Of a stretch of 64,000 nucleotides of DNA, positions 24,506 through 32,419 are shown one piece after another. The DNA is taken from the NCBI RefSeq assembly GCF_900100795.1, contig NZ_FNCO01000001.1, positions 1-64,000 on the forward strand. Direction: 5' to 3'. Position 1 is the stretch's first letter; every line of letters begins with the position of its first letter. Below the pieces are notes generated by a model that saw nothing but the letters and a program-made list of their open reading frames with translations, ran no database searches and was not told the DNA's origin. The stretch comes from Pseudomonas abietaniphila. GTDB lineage: Bacteria; Pseudomonadota; Gammaproteobacteria; Pseudomonadales; Pseudomonadaceae. Made by a program: the position numbers and the translations under genes.

Positions 24506-25327
24506 ATGAGCGATGACCGCAGTAAATCCCCCGCGCAAGCCGATGCCTGGCGTCAGTTGCGCGCGCTGACCTCGGCGCGAATTGCCTTGGGGCACGCGGG
24601 CACGAGCCTGCCGACCGCCGCACAACTGGATTTCCAGTTTGCTCACGCGCAAGCCAGAGACGCTGTGCACTTGCCCTTCGATCACGCCGCCCTCAGTGAG
24701 CAGTTGGCGGCGCGCCAGCGCGAAACGCTGACGGTCCACAGTTCCGCCTCAGACCGAAACGTCTACCTGCAACGGCCCGACCTGGGGCGTCGCTTGTCGG
24801 CGGACTCGGTTGAGCAATTGCGCACTTACGCCCAAGCGCACGCTGACGGCTTCGATCTGGCGGTGGTCGTGGCGGACGGCCTGTCGTCGCTGGCCGTGCA
24901 GCGCCATAGCCCGGCGATGCTCGAACGCATCGATGAGCTGGCGGCTGCCGAGGGCTGGAGCGTTGCGCCCGTGGTGCTGGTCGAGCAGGGCCGTGTCGCG
25001 GTGGCGGATGAAGTGGCCGAAGTGCTCAAGGCGCGGATGGTGGTGATTCTGATCGGTGAGCGGCCGGGCCTGAGTTCGCCGGACAGCCTGGGCCTGTATT
25101 TCACTTACGCGCCTCGGGTCGGCCTCAACGATGCGGCGCGCAATTGCATCTCCAACGTGCGGCTGGAAGGCATGAGCTACGCGATGGCCGCGCACAAGTT
25201 GCTGTACTTGATGCGCGAAGCCTGGCGGCGGCAGTTGTCCGGTGTGAACCTGAAAGATGACGCGCAGGTGCCGGTACTGGAGGCGGGCGAAGGCGTGCGT
25301 CCGGGTAACTTTCTGATCGGCGGGTGA
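24506..25327 (+). CDS. eutC: ethanolamine ammonia-lyase small subunit EutC
   Basis: 273 residues of the EutC family. [23 protein letters not shown], read as two adjoining motifs, is the conserved N-terminal segment, and [16 protein letters not shown] with the C-terminal LSGVNLKDD are also typical. It forms the cobalamin-binding heterooligomer with EutB and is 45 bp downstream of it. A second ATG lies 8 bases upstream out of frame; the chosen start follows GAGAGAAGG. The gene ends before a convergent dioxygenase gene. Confidence 0.96.
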   Translation: MSDDRSKSPAQADAWRQLRALTSARIALGHAGTSLPTAAQLDFQFAHAQARDAVHLPFDHAALSEQLAARQRETLTVHSSASDRNVYLQRPDLGRRLSADSVEQLRTYAQAHADGFDLAVVVADGLSSLAVQRHSPAMLERIDELAAAEGWSVAPVVLVEQGRVAVADEVAEVLKARMVVILIGERPGLSSPDSLGLYFTYAPRVGLNDAARNCISNVRLEGMSYAMAAHKLLYLMREAWRRQLSGVNLKDDAQVPVLEAGEGVRPGNFLIGG

Positions 25328-25361
25328 CGGTCGACAGCCTGCTGCACAATGAGCGTTGTAA

Positions 25362-25386
25362 GCGCCGGCGTGCAGCGGGCCGGCGC
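25362..25386. terminator. stem-loop between convergent eutC and dioxygenase genes
   Basis: GCGCCGGC-GTGCAGCGG-GCCGGCGC is a perfect 8-bp stem followed by CTGCAAAAAC. There is no strong T tract on the plus strand; on the minus strand a GTTTTTG run precedes it. It may serve as a weak bidirectional stop. Confidence 0.4.
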
Positions 25387-25419
25387 CTGCAAAAACGTGT
25401 TCACTCCAGATTCAGACCG

Positions 25420-26574
25420 TCAACGCTGCAACACCCATATCCGCGACAGCAGTTCATCCCTATCCACGTAGCACCCCTGAAAATGCCGTGCGCCGCTGGC
25501 AGGATCGAAGGCGTCGCGGGCGTGCAGGGTGCGCCGGTTGTCGAAACACCACAATTGCCCGGCCTCCAGGCGCTGATGAAACTGGAAGCGTGCTTCGCGG
25601 GTCATTTCGATGAAGCGCCGATAGGCGCGGTAATACGGCAGCACCCATTGAGGCGGTAGATTGAGCGGTCCGCGCAGAAAGTTCGCCATACGGATTTCCG
25701 CAACCTCGCCCAAGGCGTCCAGCGCAATCACCGGGGCCAGGCAGCGGTAGTCGCTGCGCCGGTCCTTGTTGCGAAACTCCACCGGGATTTCGCACAGCAA
25801 ACGGTAGGCGTCCGGGTCTTCCTGACGCAGCGTTTGCGCAATCGCGAAGCCATCGACGAAGCGACTGTCGCCGCCCTCGGCGTCGTTCACCAGGCAATGC
25901 AGAAACTGCAGGCCGGGCTGCAACTCGCGGGTCGGCAGGTCAGTGTGCAACGGCAGGTTGAAGGCGGTGTAGGCGTTGCTGTCGGCATCGGCCCTGGATT
26001 GCACGTTGAACAGCACGCCGAAATTGCTCTGGCGAATGAACGAGATTCGCTCAGCCAGCGCACTCAGCGAACCCGGCGCGGTGGGTACGCCCCGCACCTG
26101 CGTCAGACCGATGTCGCGCACCGCCAGCAGCCAGTCGAGCAAGGCCTTTGGGTCTTCCATCACCGCGTCGTACTCGAACACCGGCAATTCCAGTCCAGCC
26201 ACCCAGTGCCGCTTGTTCACACGTCTGGCCTGTTGTTCGGCGCGCGATGCCTCGTCGTAGGCATGGGCGCGTAACCAGCCGGGGTCGAAACGGCTTTCGT
26301 GACCGTCATCCCATTGGACGTGCAGCGCGCCGTCGCGATCGACCTCAACGCTCATCGCCTGCAGGGTTTCCGGCACGTCGGCGATCTCGAACACCTGCTC
26401 GCGGGTGACGCTGTACACGCATTGCGGGCACGGGCAGTTGTCGCGCAACCACAGGTGATGAAAGGGGCTGCGGCGTTGATCCGCCCATGTCACCTCGATC
26501 AGATCGGGTGCCAGCGTTACACGGAGCAGCGGGCTGATCAGCGGGTAGGTGCGGTAGTCGGCGATGGCGTTCAT
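25420..26574 (-). CDS. gamma-butyrobetaine-hydroxylase-like Fe(II)/2-oxoglutarate dioxygenase
   Basis: I start this at ATG 26574, which follows AGGAG at good spacing; an upstream TTG frame would add 12 unlikely residues. The 384-residue protein has the small N-terminal zinc-binding domain of BBOX1 enzymes (LWLRDNCPCPQC, C47, C49, C52). A TauD fold follows, with iron ligands H210 and D212 (LPLHTDLP) and H351 (RRTLHARDAF). This family hydroxylates gamma-butyrobetaine, trimethyllysine or TMA-ethylphosphonate. The next gene on the same strand upstream is an EamA exporter. Placement beside ethanolamine catabolism suggests a role with quaternary-amine or choline-like compounds, but the substrate is not determined. 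Confidence 0.85.
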   Translation of the reverse strand: MNAIADYRTYPLISPLLRVTLAPDLIEVTWADQRRSPFHHLWLRDNCPCPQCVYSVTREQVFEIADVPETLQAMSVEVDRDGALHVQWDDGHESRFDPGWLRAHAYDEASRAEQQARRVNKRHWVAGLELPVFEYDAVMEDPKALLDWLLAVRDIGLTQVRGVPTAPGSLSALAERISFIRQSNFGVLFNVQSRADADSNAYTAFNLPLHTDLPTRELQPGLQFLHCLVNDAEGGDSRFVDGFAIAQTLRQEDPDAYRLLCEIPVEFRNKDRRSDYRCLAPVIALDALGEVAEIRMANFLRGPLNLPPQWVLPYYRAYRRFIEMTREARFQFHQRLEAGQLWCFDNRRTLHARDAFDPASGARHFQGCYVDRDELLSRIWVLQR

Positions 26575-26622
26575 GGGCAATGCTCCTGAGTCTGTGCGGT
26601 GTGAAGTCAACCCTGTGGCGGA

Positions 26623-27594
26623 TCACTGGGCAGCGGATCGGCAATGCTCGGATCGGCGAGGCGCGAGGATGATGCGCACCGCATACACGGTGCCAAACAG
26701 GATCAGCGCCAGACCGGTGGCTTCAGCCGGGGTGGGCAAGCGCCCGTGAAACGCGAGGCCCAGTGCGGTGGCGAAAAACGATTCGAGCGCGATCAATTGC
26801 CCGGACAGCACCATGGGCAGGCGTCGCGAGGCGAGGTTCCAGGCCCAAGCGCCAATCACGGAAGAGAGCAGCGCGATCAGCATCGCCCAGCCGTACAGGC
26901 GCATGGCGGCGGGTGTGTCGATGCCCTGAACCGGCAGTTGCAGCCAATGCGAGGCCCACGCCAGCGGTGTCAGCAGTAGGGCCGCCAGCCCCGCGCCGAT
27001 CATCATCAGGCAGGTCCAGGCGCTGGTGGCGCGGCTGTGGAGGTGTTCCATCGTGGCCTGATTGACAACGCTGAACGAGAGCCAGATCAGCACGGCACCC
27101 AGCGAAAATGCCAACCCTGCCCCTAGATGCGTATTGGCATCCGGCGGGTCGCGCAGCACTTGCAGGTTGATCAGGCCCAGACCCAGGCTCAGCAAGGCAA
27201 TCGGCATCGCCAACTGGCCCCAGCGCAAGGCCCGGTCGCGGGCGTTACCCAGCAACGCTTGCAACACCGGGACCGCGCCGATGAAGGCGGCAATCATCAA
27301 CGGGCCGCCGTAAATCACGCCGCCCGCGATGCAACTGCTGTAAGCCAGATACCCCAATGCGCCCAATCCCATGCCGGTAATCCACTGCCGTGGGCGCAGG
27401 CCGCGCAGTTGCGAGCGATACAGGGGCAGCAGCAAGACGCCCAGCGCGCCGGCCATCATGAAACGCACCAGCATGAAGTCCTGAATGCTGTAGCCCTGCA
27501 GCACGTACGGCGCAATGAAGTTGCACGCCCAGCTCAACGTCGCGAGCACCGCGAACGCCACGCCTTGCAAGAGGATTGAACGGGGTGGGTTCAT
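26623..27594 (-). CDS. EamA/DMT-family transporter
   Basis: 323 residues with ten hydrophobic segments in two EamA halves, starting MNPPRSILLQGVAFAVLATLSWACNFIAPYVL. The family moves amino acids and other small metabolites, mostly outward. It lies 48 bp upstream of the dioxygenase gene on the same strand, so the two are probably co-transcribed. Direction and substrate cannot be read from sequence. The C-terminus is short and basic (APRRSEHCRSAAQ), which is normal. Confidence 0.88.
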   Translation of the reverse strand: MNPPRSILLQGVAFAVLATLSWACNFIAPYVLQGYSIQDFMLVRFMMAGALGVLLLPLYRSQLRGLRPRQWITGMGLGALGYLAYSSCIAGGVIYGGPLMIAAFIGAVPVLQALLGNARDRALRWGQLAMPIALLSLGLGLINLQVLRDPPDANTHLGAGLAFSLGAVLIWLSFSVVNQATMEHLHSRATSAWTCLMMIGAGLAALLLTPLAWASHWLQLPVQGIDTPAAMRLYGWAMLIALLSSVIGAWAWNLASRRLPMVLSGQLIALESFFATALGLAFHGRLPTPAEATGLALILFGTVYAVRIILAPRRSEHCRSAAQ

Positions 27595-27625
27595 GGGCTG
27601 CCTTAAGCGCTGAGAGGGTCGAGAG

Positions 27626-27715
27626 CTGTGGGAGCGAATTCATTCGCGAAAAATATTCCTGGCAACAGGGATGTGTCGATTCAGCTGACCATCGCGAATG
27701 GATTCGCTCCCACAG
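27626..27715. repeat. REPIN (GTGGGAGCG type)
   Basis: CTGTGGGAGCGAATTCATTC at 27626 and its inverse GAATGGATTCGCTCCCACAG ending at 27715 form a complete doublet. The REP type differs from the GTAGGAGC class seen elsewhere in the window. It sits between divergent genes for EamA and a LysR regulator. Confidence 0.9.
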
Positions 27716-27818
27716 AAAGCTGTTCCGTCAGGCGCCATCAATGCCGACGATCCCATCTTGCCGATCGAGGCGGCTGTGCTACAAATGATGTCTTCGTCAC
27801 GATGCATTACTGGACATT

Positions 27819-28721
27819 ATGAATAAGCTCGGCAAATCCCTGCCTCCACTGGCCAGTCTTCTGCCTTTCGAGGCCGCTGCCCGATTGTTGAGTTTTTCCC
27901 GCGCGGCCGAAGAGTTGAACCTGACTCAGGCGGCCGTGAGCCGGCAGATCAGGGCGTTGGAGGAGGATCTGGGCATCAGCCTGTTCCAGCGGCGCAACCG
28001 GGCGGTTTTCCTGACCGATGCCGGGCGCGAGTTCAGCCTAACGTTGGGTAATGCATTGCGTGACGTGGGCAGCACGGCGGATCGGCTGCGCGGGGTGGCC
28101 AGGAAGAATGAAGTGGTGTTGCTGTGTCAGCCCTGCGAAGCCTTTCACTGGCTGATGCCCAGGCTGTCGAATTTCCACCAGCAGTGCCCGGAAATCGAAC
28201 TGAAGATGGTCACTTGGGCCAACCCGCTCACTGACTTCCAGGGCTACTTCGACGTGGCGATGCAAAGCAGCAACCGCGACCACGGCTTGCATCCGCTGTT
28301 GTTCACGGCTGCTGACGAGGTCTTTCCGGTGTGCAGCCCAGAGTACCTCCAAGGGCGCGCTTTACCCGTCGCGCTCGATGAGCTGGGCAACCACACCTTG
28401 CTGCATCACGACGCCTTGCCCGCTTATCAACTGGAATGGGACACCTGGCTGGCGACGTTCGGCCACCAAGTCCCACGCCAGGCCCGTGGGCTGGTATTCG
28501 ATCATTATTCACTGATGCTGCACGCCGCCGTCGAGGGACACGGCCTGGCCATGGGCTGGCGGCGCACCTCGCAACGCATGCTCGACAGCGGCGTGCTGAT
28601 TGCCCCGTTCGCCGAAAGCGTTCACCTGAGCGAAGCGCTGTCGGTCTACCGCCGCCACGGGCAGGCGCGCCGGGAAGAGGCGAGCCTGCTGGTGGAATGG
28701 TTGCGCGCTGAGTTGAACTGA
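27819..28721 (+). CDS. LysR-family transcriptional regulator (GcvA-like)
   Basis: 300 residues. The HTH lies at about 12-70 (FEAAARLLSFSRAAEELNLTQAAVSRQIRALEEDLGISLFQRRNRAVFLTDAG covers it, seen as successive helices), and the substrate-binding domain contains MVTWANPLTDFQGYFDVAM. The wide SRQIRALEEDLG motif and FDVAMQSSNRD put it with GcvA-type regulators. It is divergent from the EamA-dioxygenase pair, which it may control. The effector is unknown. Confidence 0.9.
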   Translation: MNKLGKSLPPLASLLPFEAAARLLSFSRAAEELNLTQAAVSRQIRALEEDLGISLFQRRNRAVFLTDAGREFSLTLGNALRDVGSTADRLRGVARKNEVVLLCQPCEAFHWLMPRLSNFHQQCPEIELKMVTWANPLTDFQGYFDVAMQSSNRDHGLHPLLFTAADEVFPVCSPEYLQGRALPVALDELGNHTLLHHDALPAYQLEWDTWLATFGHQVPRQARGLVFDHYSLMLHAAVEGHGLAMGWRRTSQRMLDSGVLIAPFAESVHLSEALSVYRRHGQARREEASLLVEWLRAELN

Positions 28722-28731
28722 GCGCGGGTTC

Positions 28732-29655
28732 TCAACCGCCCGCGATCATCAGGTCCAGGTTCTGCACGGCCGCACCGGCCGCACCTTTGCCCAGGTTGTC
28801 GAACACGGCGGCCAGCAGCACGTGCCCGGCATTTTCGAACACCATCAGCCGCAGTTTGTCCGTGTCGTTCATGACCCGAGGGTCCAGGCCGGTCAGGGCC
28901 TGCGAGGCGTCCATCGGCATGACCTCGACAAAATCGCTGCCCGCGTAGTGCTGCTCAAGGCACGCGTGCAGCCGGGCGCCAGTGACACCCGATTGCAGCA
29001 AGCGCAGTTGCAGCGGGAGGGTCAGCACGATGCCCTGACGGAATGAACCGTAGGCCGGGATGAACATCGGACGTTCGCTGAGGCCGCTGTATTGCTGGAT
29101 CTCCGGCACGTGCTTGTGTGCCAGGCTCAGGCCGTACACCTGAAACGGCGTCGCCTGGGCAGCGTCCGGCCCCTCGAATTCATCGACACCGGCACGGCCT
29201 TTACCCGAGTAGCCTGACACCGCGTTGATGCTGATCGGGTAGTCCCGGGGCACCAGCCCGGCGTCCAGCAAAGGACGCAGCAGTCCGACGGCGCCCGTCG
29301 GGTAACACCCGGGGTTGGTCACCCGGCGAGCGGTGGCGATGAGCGTTTTCTGCTGTTCGCTCATCTGCGCAAACCCATAGACCCAATCCGGATGGGTACG
29401 GTGGGCAGAACTGGCGTCGATAACCCGTACGGCAGGGTTCTCAATACTCGCTGCGGCCTCACGGGCGGCGTCGTCGGGCAGGCACAAGATTGCGATGTCG
29501 CAGGCGTTGATGGCCGCTGCACGGCTTCTGGCGTCCTTGCGCTGTGCGGCAGGCAGCGTCACAAGTTGCAGGTCGGTTCGGCCCTGCAGCCGCTGGTGGA
29601 TTTGCAGGCCGGTCGTGCCTTGGTCACCGTCGATGAAAACAACAGGAAGGGTCAT
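28732..29655 (-). CDS. argC: N-acetyl-gamma-glutamyl-phosphate reductase, type 2
   Basis: I use ATG 29655, giving 307 residues that begin [20 protein letters not shown]; a longer open frame reaches 29688 but lacks a better ribosome-binding site. The nucleotide-binding start and the catalytic Cys117 in [12 protein letters not shown] identify the shorter type-2 ArgC found in many Proteobacteria. The enzyme makes N-acetylglutamate semialdehyde in arginine synthesis. Pseudomonas usually also has a type-1 argC elsewhere, so this may be a second copy. It is divergent from the LysR gene at 29768. Confidence 0.93.
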   Translation of the reverse strand: MTLPVVFIDGDQGTTGLQIHQRLQGRTDLQLVTLPAAQRKDARSRAAAINACDIAILCLPDDAAREAAASIENPAVRVIDASSAHRTHPDWVYGFAQMSEQQKTLIATARRVTNPGCYPTGAVGLLRPLLDAGLVPRDYPISINAVSGYSGKGRAGVDEFEGPDAAQATPFQVYGLSLAHKHVPEIQQYSGLSERPMFIPAYGSFRQGIVLTLPLQLRLLQSGVTGARLHACLEQHYAGSDFVEVMPMDASQALTGLDPRVMNDTDKLRLMVFENAGHVLLAAVFDNLGKGAAGAAVQNLDLMIAGG

Positions 29656-29767
29656 GAGGTTGCGCTCGCTTACAGTCATCAATGGCAAGCATCTTCGAAC
29701 AAGGCGTAAGATAGGAAAAGTTGAATTTATTGATGATCAGATTCAGATTTTATGAAGGAGTGGTGCT

Positions 29768-30652
29768 GTGCGTGAGATCAGCCTCGACCGGTTACGCACA
29801 CTGGTGGCGATTGCCGACCACGGCTCGTTTGCTGAAGCGGCGCGGGTGTTGAACCTGGCGCCGCCCACAGTGAGCTTGCACATTGCCGATCTGGAGGAGC
29901 GTGTCGGCGGGCTGTTGTTGTCGCGCACCCGAGGTCGCGTCCAGCCGTCGGCGATCGGGGAAACGCTTATCGAACGGGCCCGTCGTTTGCTGGCCGATGC
30001 CGAACAGGCGCTCGAAGATGTCGAGCGTCAGGTCCAGGGCCTGGCCGGGCGGGTCAGGCTCGGCGCGTCGACCGGCGTCATCGCGCAACTGATACCGCAG
30101 GCGCTGGAAACGCTCAGTCAGGAGCACGCGGGCATCGATGTGCAGGTGGCGGTGCTCACTTCGCAGCAGACCTTGCAGAAACTGGCCGATGGCAGTCTCG
30201 ACATCGGCGTGATTGCGTTGCCGCAATCGCCGGTCAAGGGGCTTAAAATCAAACCGTGGCGACGTGACCCGGTGATGGCGTTCCTGCCAGCGCGCTGGGC
30301 GTGCCCGGACATTATTTCGCCCGCCTGGCTGGCGGCCCAACCGCTGATTCTCAACGACAACAGCACCCGGCTGTCGCGTCAGGTGGGGGAGTGGTTCGCA
30401 ACAGAAGGCCCGCAACCGACGCCGCGCATTCAGCTCAACTACAACGACGCGATCAAGAGTCTGGTGGCGGCCGGGTATGGCGCGACGGTACTGCCCCATG
30501 AAGCGTCGACGCCGGCGCCGGAGAGCCGCATCGTCATGCGTCCGTTGCAGCCGTCGTTATGGCGAGAGCTGGGCATCGCCCATCGGGCCGGAGAGGTCGA
30601 ACGCTCGACCCGGCATGTTCTGGAGGTGTTGTGGGAACTGGAAGCGTTGTAA
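29768..30652 (+). CDS. LysR-family transcriptional regulator
   Basis: 294 residues starting at GTG 29768 (VREISLDRLRTLVAIADHGSF). The HTH is EAARVLNLAPPTVSLHIADLEERVG. The effector domain has the usual LysR features (IGVIALPQSPV, LVAAGYGATVLPHE). It is divergent from argC with a 112-bp gap, so it may regulate argC or be autoregulated. A short inverted repeat follows the gene. Nothing indicates the inducer. Confidence 0.9.
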   Translation: MREISLDRLRTLVAIADHGSFAEAARVLNLAPPTVSLHIADLEERVGGLLLSRTRGRVQPSAIGETLIERARRLLADAEQALEDVERQVQGLAGRVRLGASTGVIAQLIPQALETLSQEHAGIDVQVAVLTSQQTLQKLADGSLDIGVIALPQSPVKGLKIKPWRRDPVMAFLPARWACPDIISPAWLAAQPLILNDNSTRLSRQVGEWFATEGPQPTPRIQLNYNDAIKSLVAAGYGATVLPHEASTPAPESRIVMRPLQPSLWRELGIAHRAGEVERSTRHVLEVLWELEAL

Positions 30653-30665
30653 CGACGCAAGGTGG

Positions 30666-30707
30666 ACCTGTGGGAACAGCGACGGTGATACGCCGCCTCC
30701 CACAGGT
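30666..30707. repeat. short REP-like inverted repeat
   Basis: ACCTGTGGGA (30666-30675) and TCCCACAGGT (30698-30707) are a perfect 10-bp inverted repeat with 22 bases between, partly GC-rich. It separates the convergent ends of the LysR gene and the NTF2-like gene. It may be a REP doublet fragment that also works as a terminator. Confidence 0.6.
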
Positions 30708-30721
30708 GCATCAGCGGTCGA

Positions 30722-31153
30722 TCAGAACTTGAATGCCTGACGGCCGATCAGCAGCCAGTGGCCTTTCTGCTTCTGCCAGACCTGGAAGTTTTCGATCTCG
30801 GTCGGTACTTCGACGCCGCTGTTCACGGCTTGGGCGGAGAAGTGGTTGCGAACCAGCGCGGTGTCGCCGTCCAGGGTGATTTTCTGGTTGAGCATCTGAA
30901 GGGTCTTGAAACCGCTGCGGCCGGTTTCGATGTCGGCGATGAATTCCTGCTTGTTCTGAATCTTGCCGCTGGAGTGACCGTAGGTGACGTTGTCTGATGT
31001 CAGGGCGCTCAGTGCCTTGATGTCTTTGTGCAACATGGCCTGGGTCATCTGGTCGACGGCCTTGGCGACATTTTGCTCATCGGCAGACGGCGCAGCGGCT
31101 ACATAGCCCGAAAACAGGCACACAAACCCTACCACCAGTTTGAACTTGGTCAT
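30722..31153 (-). CDS. exported NTF2-like (DUF4440-type) protein
   Basis: The chosen start is ATG 31153, preceded by AAGGGAAAC, and it gives a signal peptide (MTKFKLVVGFVCLFSGYVAA). The mature protein (about 122 residues) has the SnoaL/NTF2 cone fold pattern: VDQMTQAMLHKDIKALSAL, then LTSDNVTYGHSSGKIQNKQEF, then ALVRNHFSAQ and IENFQVWQKQKGHWLLIGRQA. These proteins bind small ligands or catalyse simple reactions, and no activity can be assigned. A longer open frame to 31252 would disrupt the signal peptide. Confidence 0.8.
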   Translation of the reverse strand: MTKFKLVVGFVCLFSGYVAAAPSADEQNVAKAVDQMTQAMLHKDIKALSALTSDNVTYGHSSGKIQNKQEFIADIETGRSGFKTLQMLNQKITLDGDTALVRNHFSAQAVNSGVEVPTEIENFQVWQKQKGHWLLIGRQAFKF

Positions 31154-31292
31154 TGATGTTTCCCTTTTTATTGTGATCGGATCGAAACGGAATCCCCGCT
31201 CGGGCGCCGGCAAAGCCACCCGGAAAACGAGTTTTCGTACGTTATCATACAACTGTGATGGGCTGGCTAGTGGGAAGTGACGGTAGACGCGA

Positions 31293-32153
31293 TCAAGGGG
31301 CGCCGAACAGCATGGTCCAGTAGATGCCCAGATCGCTGCGGGTATTGGTTGCGTAGGCCGCGCCGACCTGAGTGAACATCGGGTTCATCAGGTTGGCGCA
31401 GTGACCGGGGCTCGCCAGCCAGCTCTGCATGGCCTGGTTCGGTGAACCCTGACCGGCAGCGATGTTTTCGCCGATCTGCCGCCCGCGATAACCTGCCACC
31501 CGCGCGCGGTCCGCCGGCGTGTCGCCATCCGGGTCCTGGTGGGCAAAGTAGTTGTCGTTGGCCATGGCCTTGCTGTGACCTTGGGCGGCAGTGCCCAGCG
31601 CGTTGCTCCAGCTCAACGGGCGAGCCGCCGCGAAGCGCCGATAGCCGCACATGCGCGAAGTGGCGCGGGCGGCGTTGACCTGTGCCAGCAACGCCTTGTC
31701 CGCCGCGCGCACGTCGGTGAGACGGGCATCCACCAGCGGTTTGGCCAGCACCAGTTGCCATTGCCCGCCCCCATGGCTGATGCCGAGGTCGGCGGCCTGG
31801 CTGTCGAGCATCGAATCGCAGTATTCGCGTTGCAGCATGGCGAACGCGGCATCGGCGTCACGTGCGCCGACCAGTTGAATACTCTGAACCGTGGCGGCCT
31901 GATAACCCGCCGCCTTCAAGCCTTCGCGCAAGCTGCCGCCATAGCCCACCGGCAGGGCGACGTTGGCCTTCAACGACAGCGGCGGCATTGGCGAAGCGAT
32001 CCGGCCTTCGCACCGCTGCGGATGCGCCCGATAACTGTTGATGGCTTGCGCCAGTTGTCGCTCGCCGTCGGCAATGGCCGGTGGGGTAACGAGGTAGAGC
32101 GAAGCGGCAAGGCTGAGCAGGGCAAAACGAGACAGCTGAACAGGTGGGCGCAT
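31293..32153 (-). CDS. secreted CAP-domain (SCP/PR1-like) protein
   Basis: I start this at ATG 32153, giving 286 residues with a signal peptide (RFALLSLAASLYLVTPPAIA). The C-terminal half is a CAP domain with SWSNALGTAAQGHSKAMANDNYFAH, GENIAAGQGSPNQAMQSWLASPGHCANLMNPMF and AYATNTRSDLGIYWTMLFG. The putative His/Glu ligands are in GHSKAM and GENIA. The N-terminal half (about 25-150) is an unrecognised segment with a conserved-looking Cys pair. CAP proteins of bacteria are secreted and often modify the envelope or bind lipid, but no specific function is known here. Confidence 0.85.
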   Translation of the reverse strand: MRPPVQLSRFALLSLAASLYLVTPPAIADGERQLAQAINSYRAHPQRCEGRIASPMPPLSLKANVALPVGYGGSLREGLKAAGYQAATVQSIQLVGARDADAAFAMLQREYCDSMLDSQAADLGISHGGGQWQLVLAKPLVDARLTDVRAADKALLAQVNAARATSRMCGYRRFAAARPLSWSNALGTAAQGHSKAMANDNYFAHQDPDGDTPADRARVAGYRGRQIGENIAAGQGSPNQAMQSWLASPGHCANLMNPMFTQVGAAYATNTRSDLGIYWTMLFGAP

Positions 32154-32419
32154 GAGGCGGACAGCTCGGGTGATCAAACGGGGAGGTTGCTGAACGGGAT
32201 TTCGGGGCGCGGATAGGACTGCGGGTTTGCAGACTAGTTGCAGGAGGCAACGAAATTTCATCAATGAGCAGCGGGCGGATGGCTGAGCTAAGTCCTGGGT
32301 ACACCGGAATCCCCGTGGGAGACGTCCGAGGTTACGAGGGTATGGGCCGCACTTCGGACGAACGCGTTGGGTCATTCAAAACGTATGTACCTGACCCACC
32401 GCATCCCCTTACCGGCACC

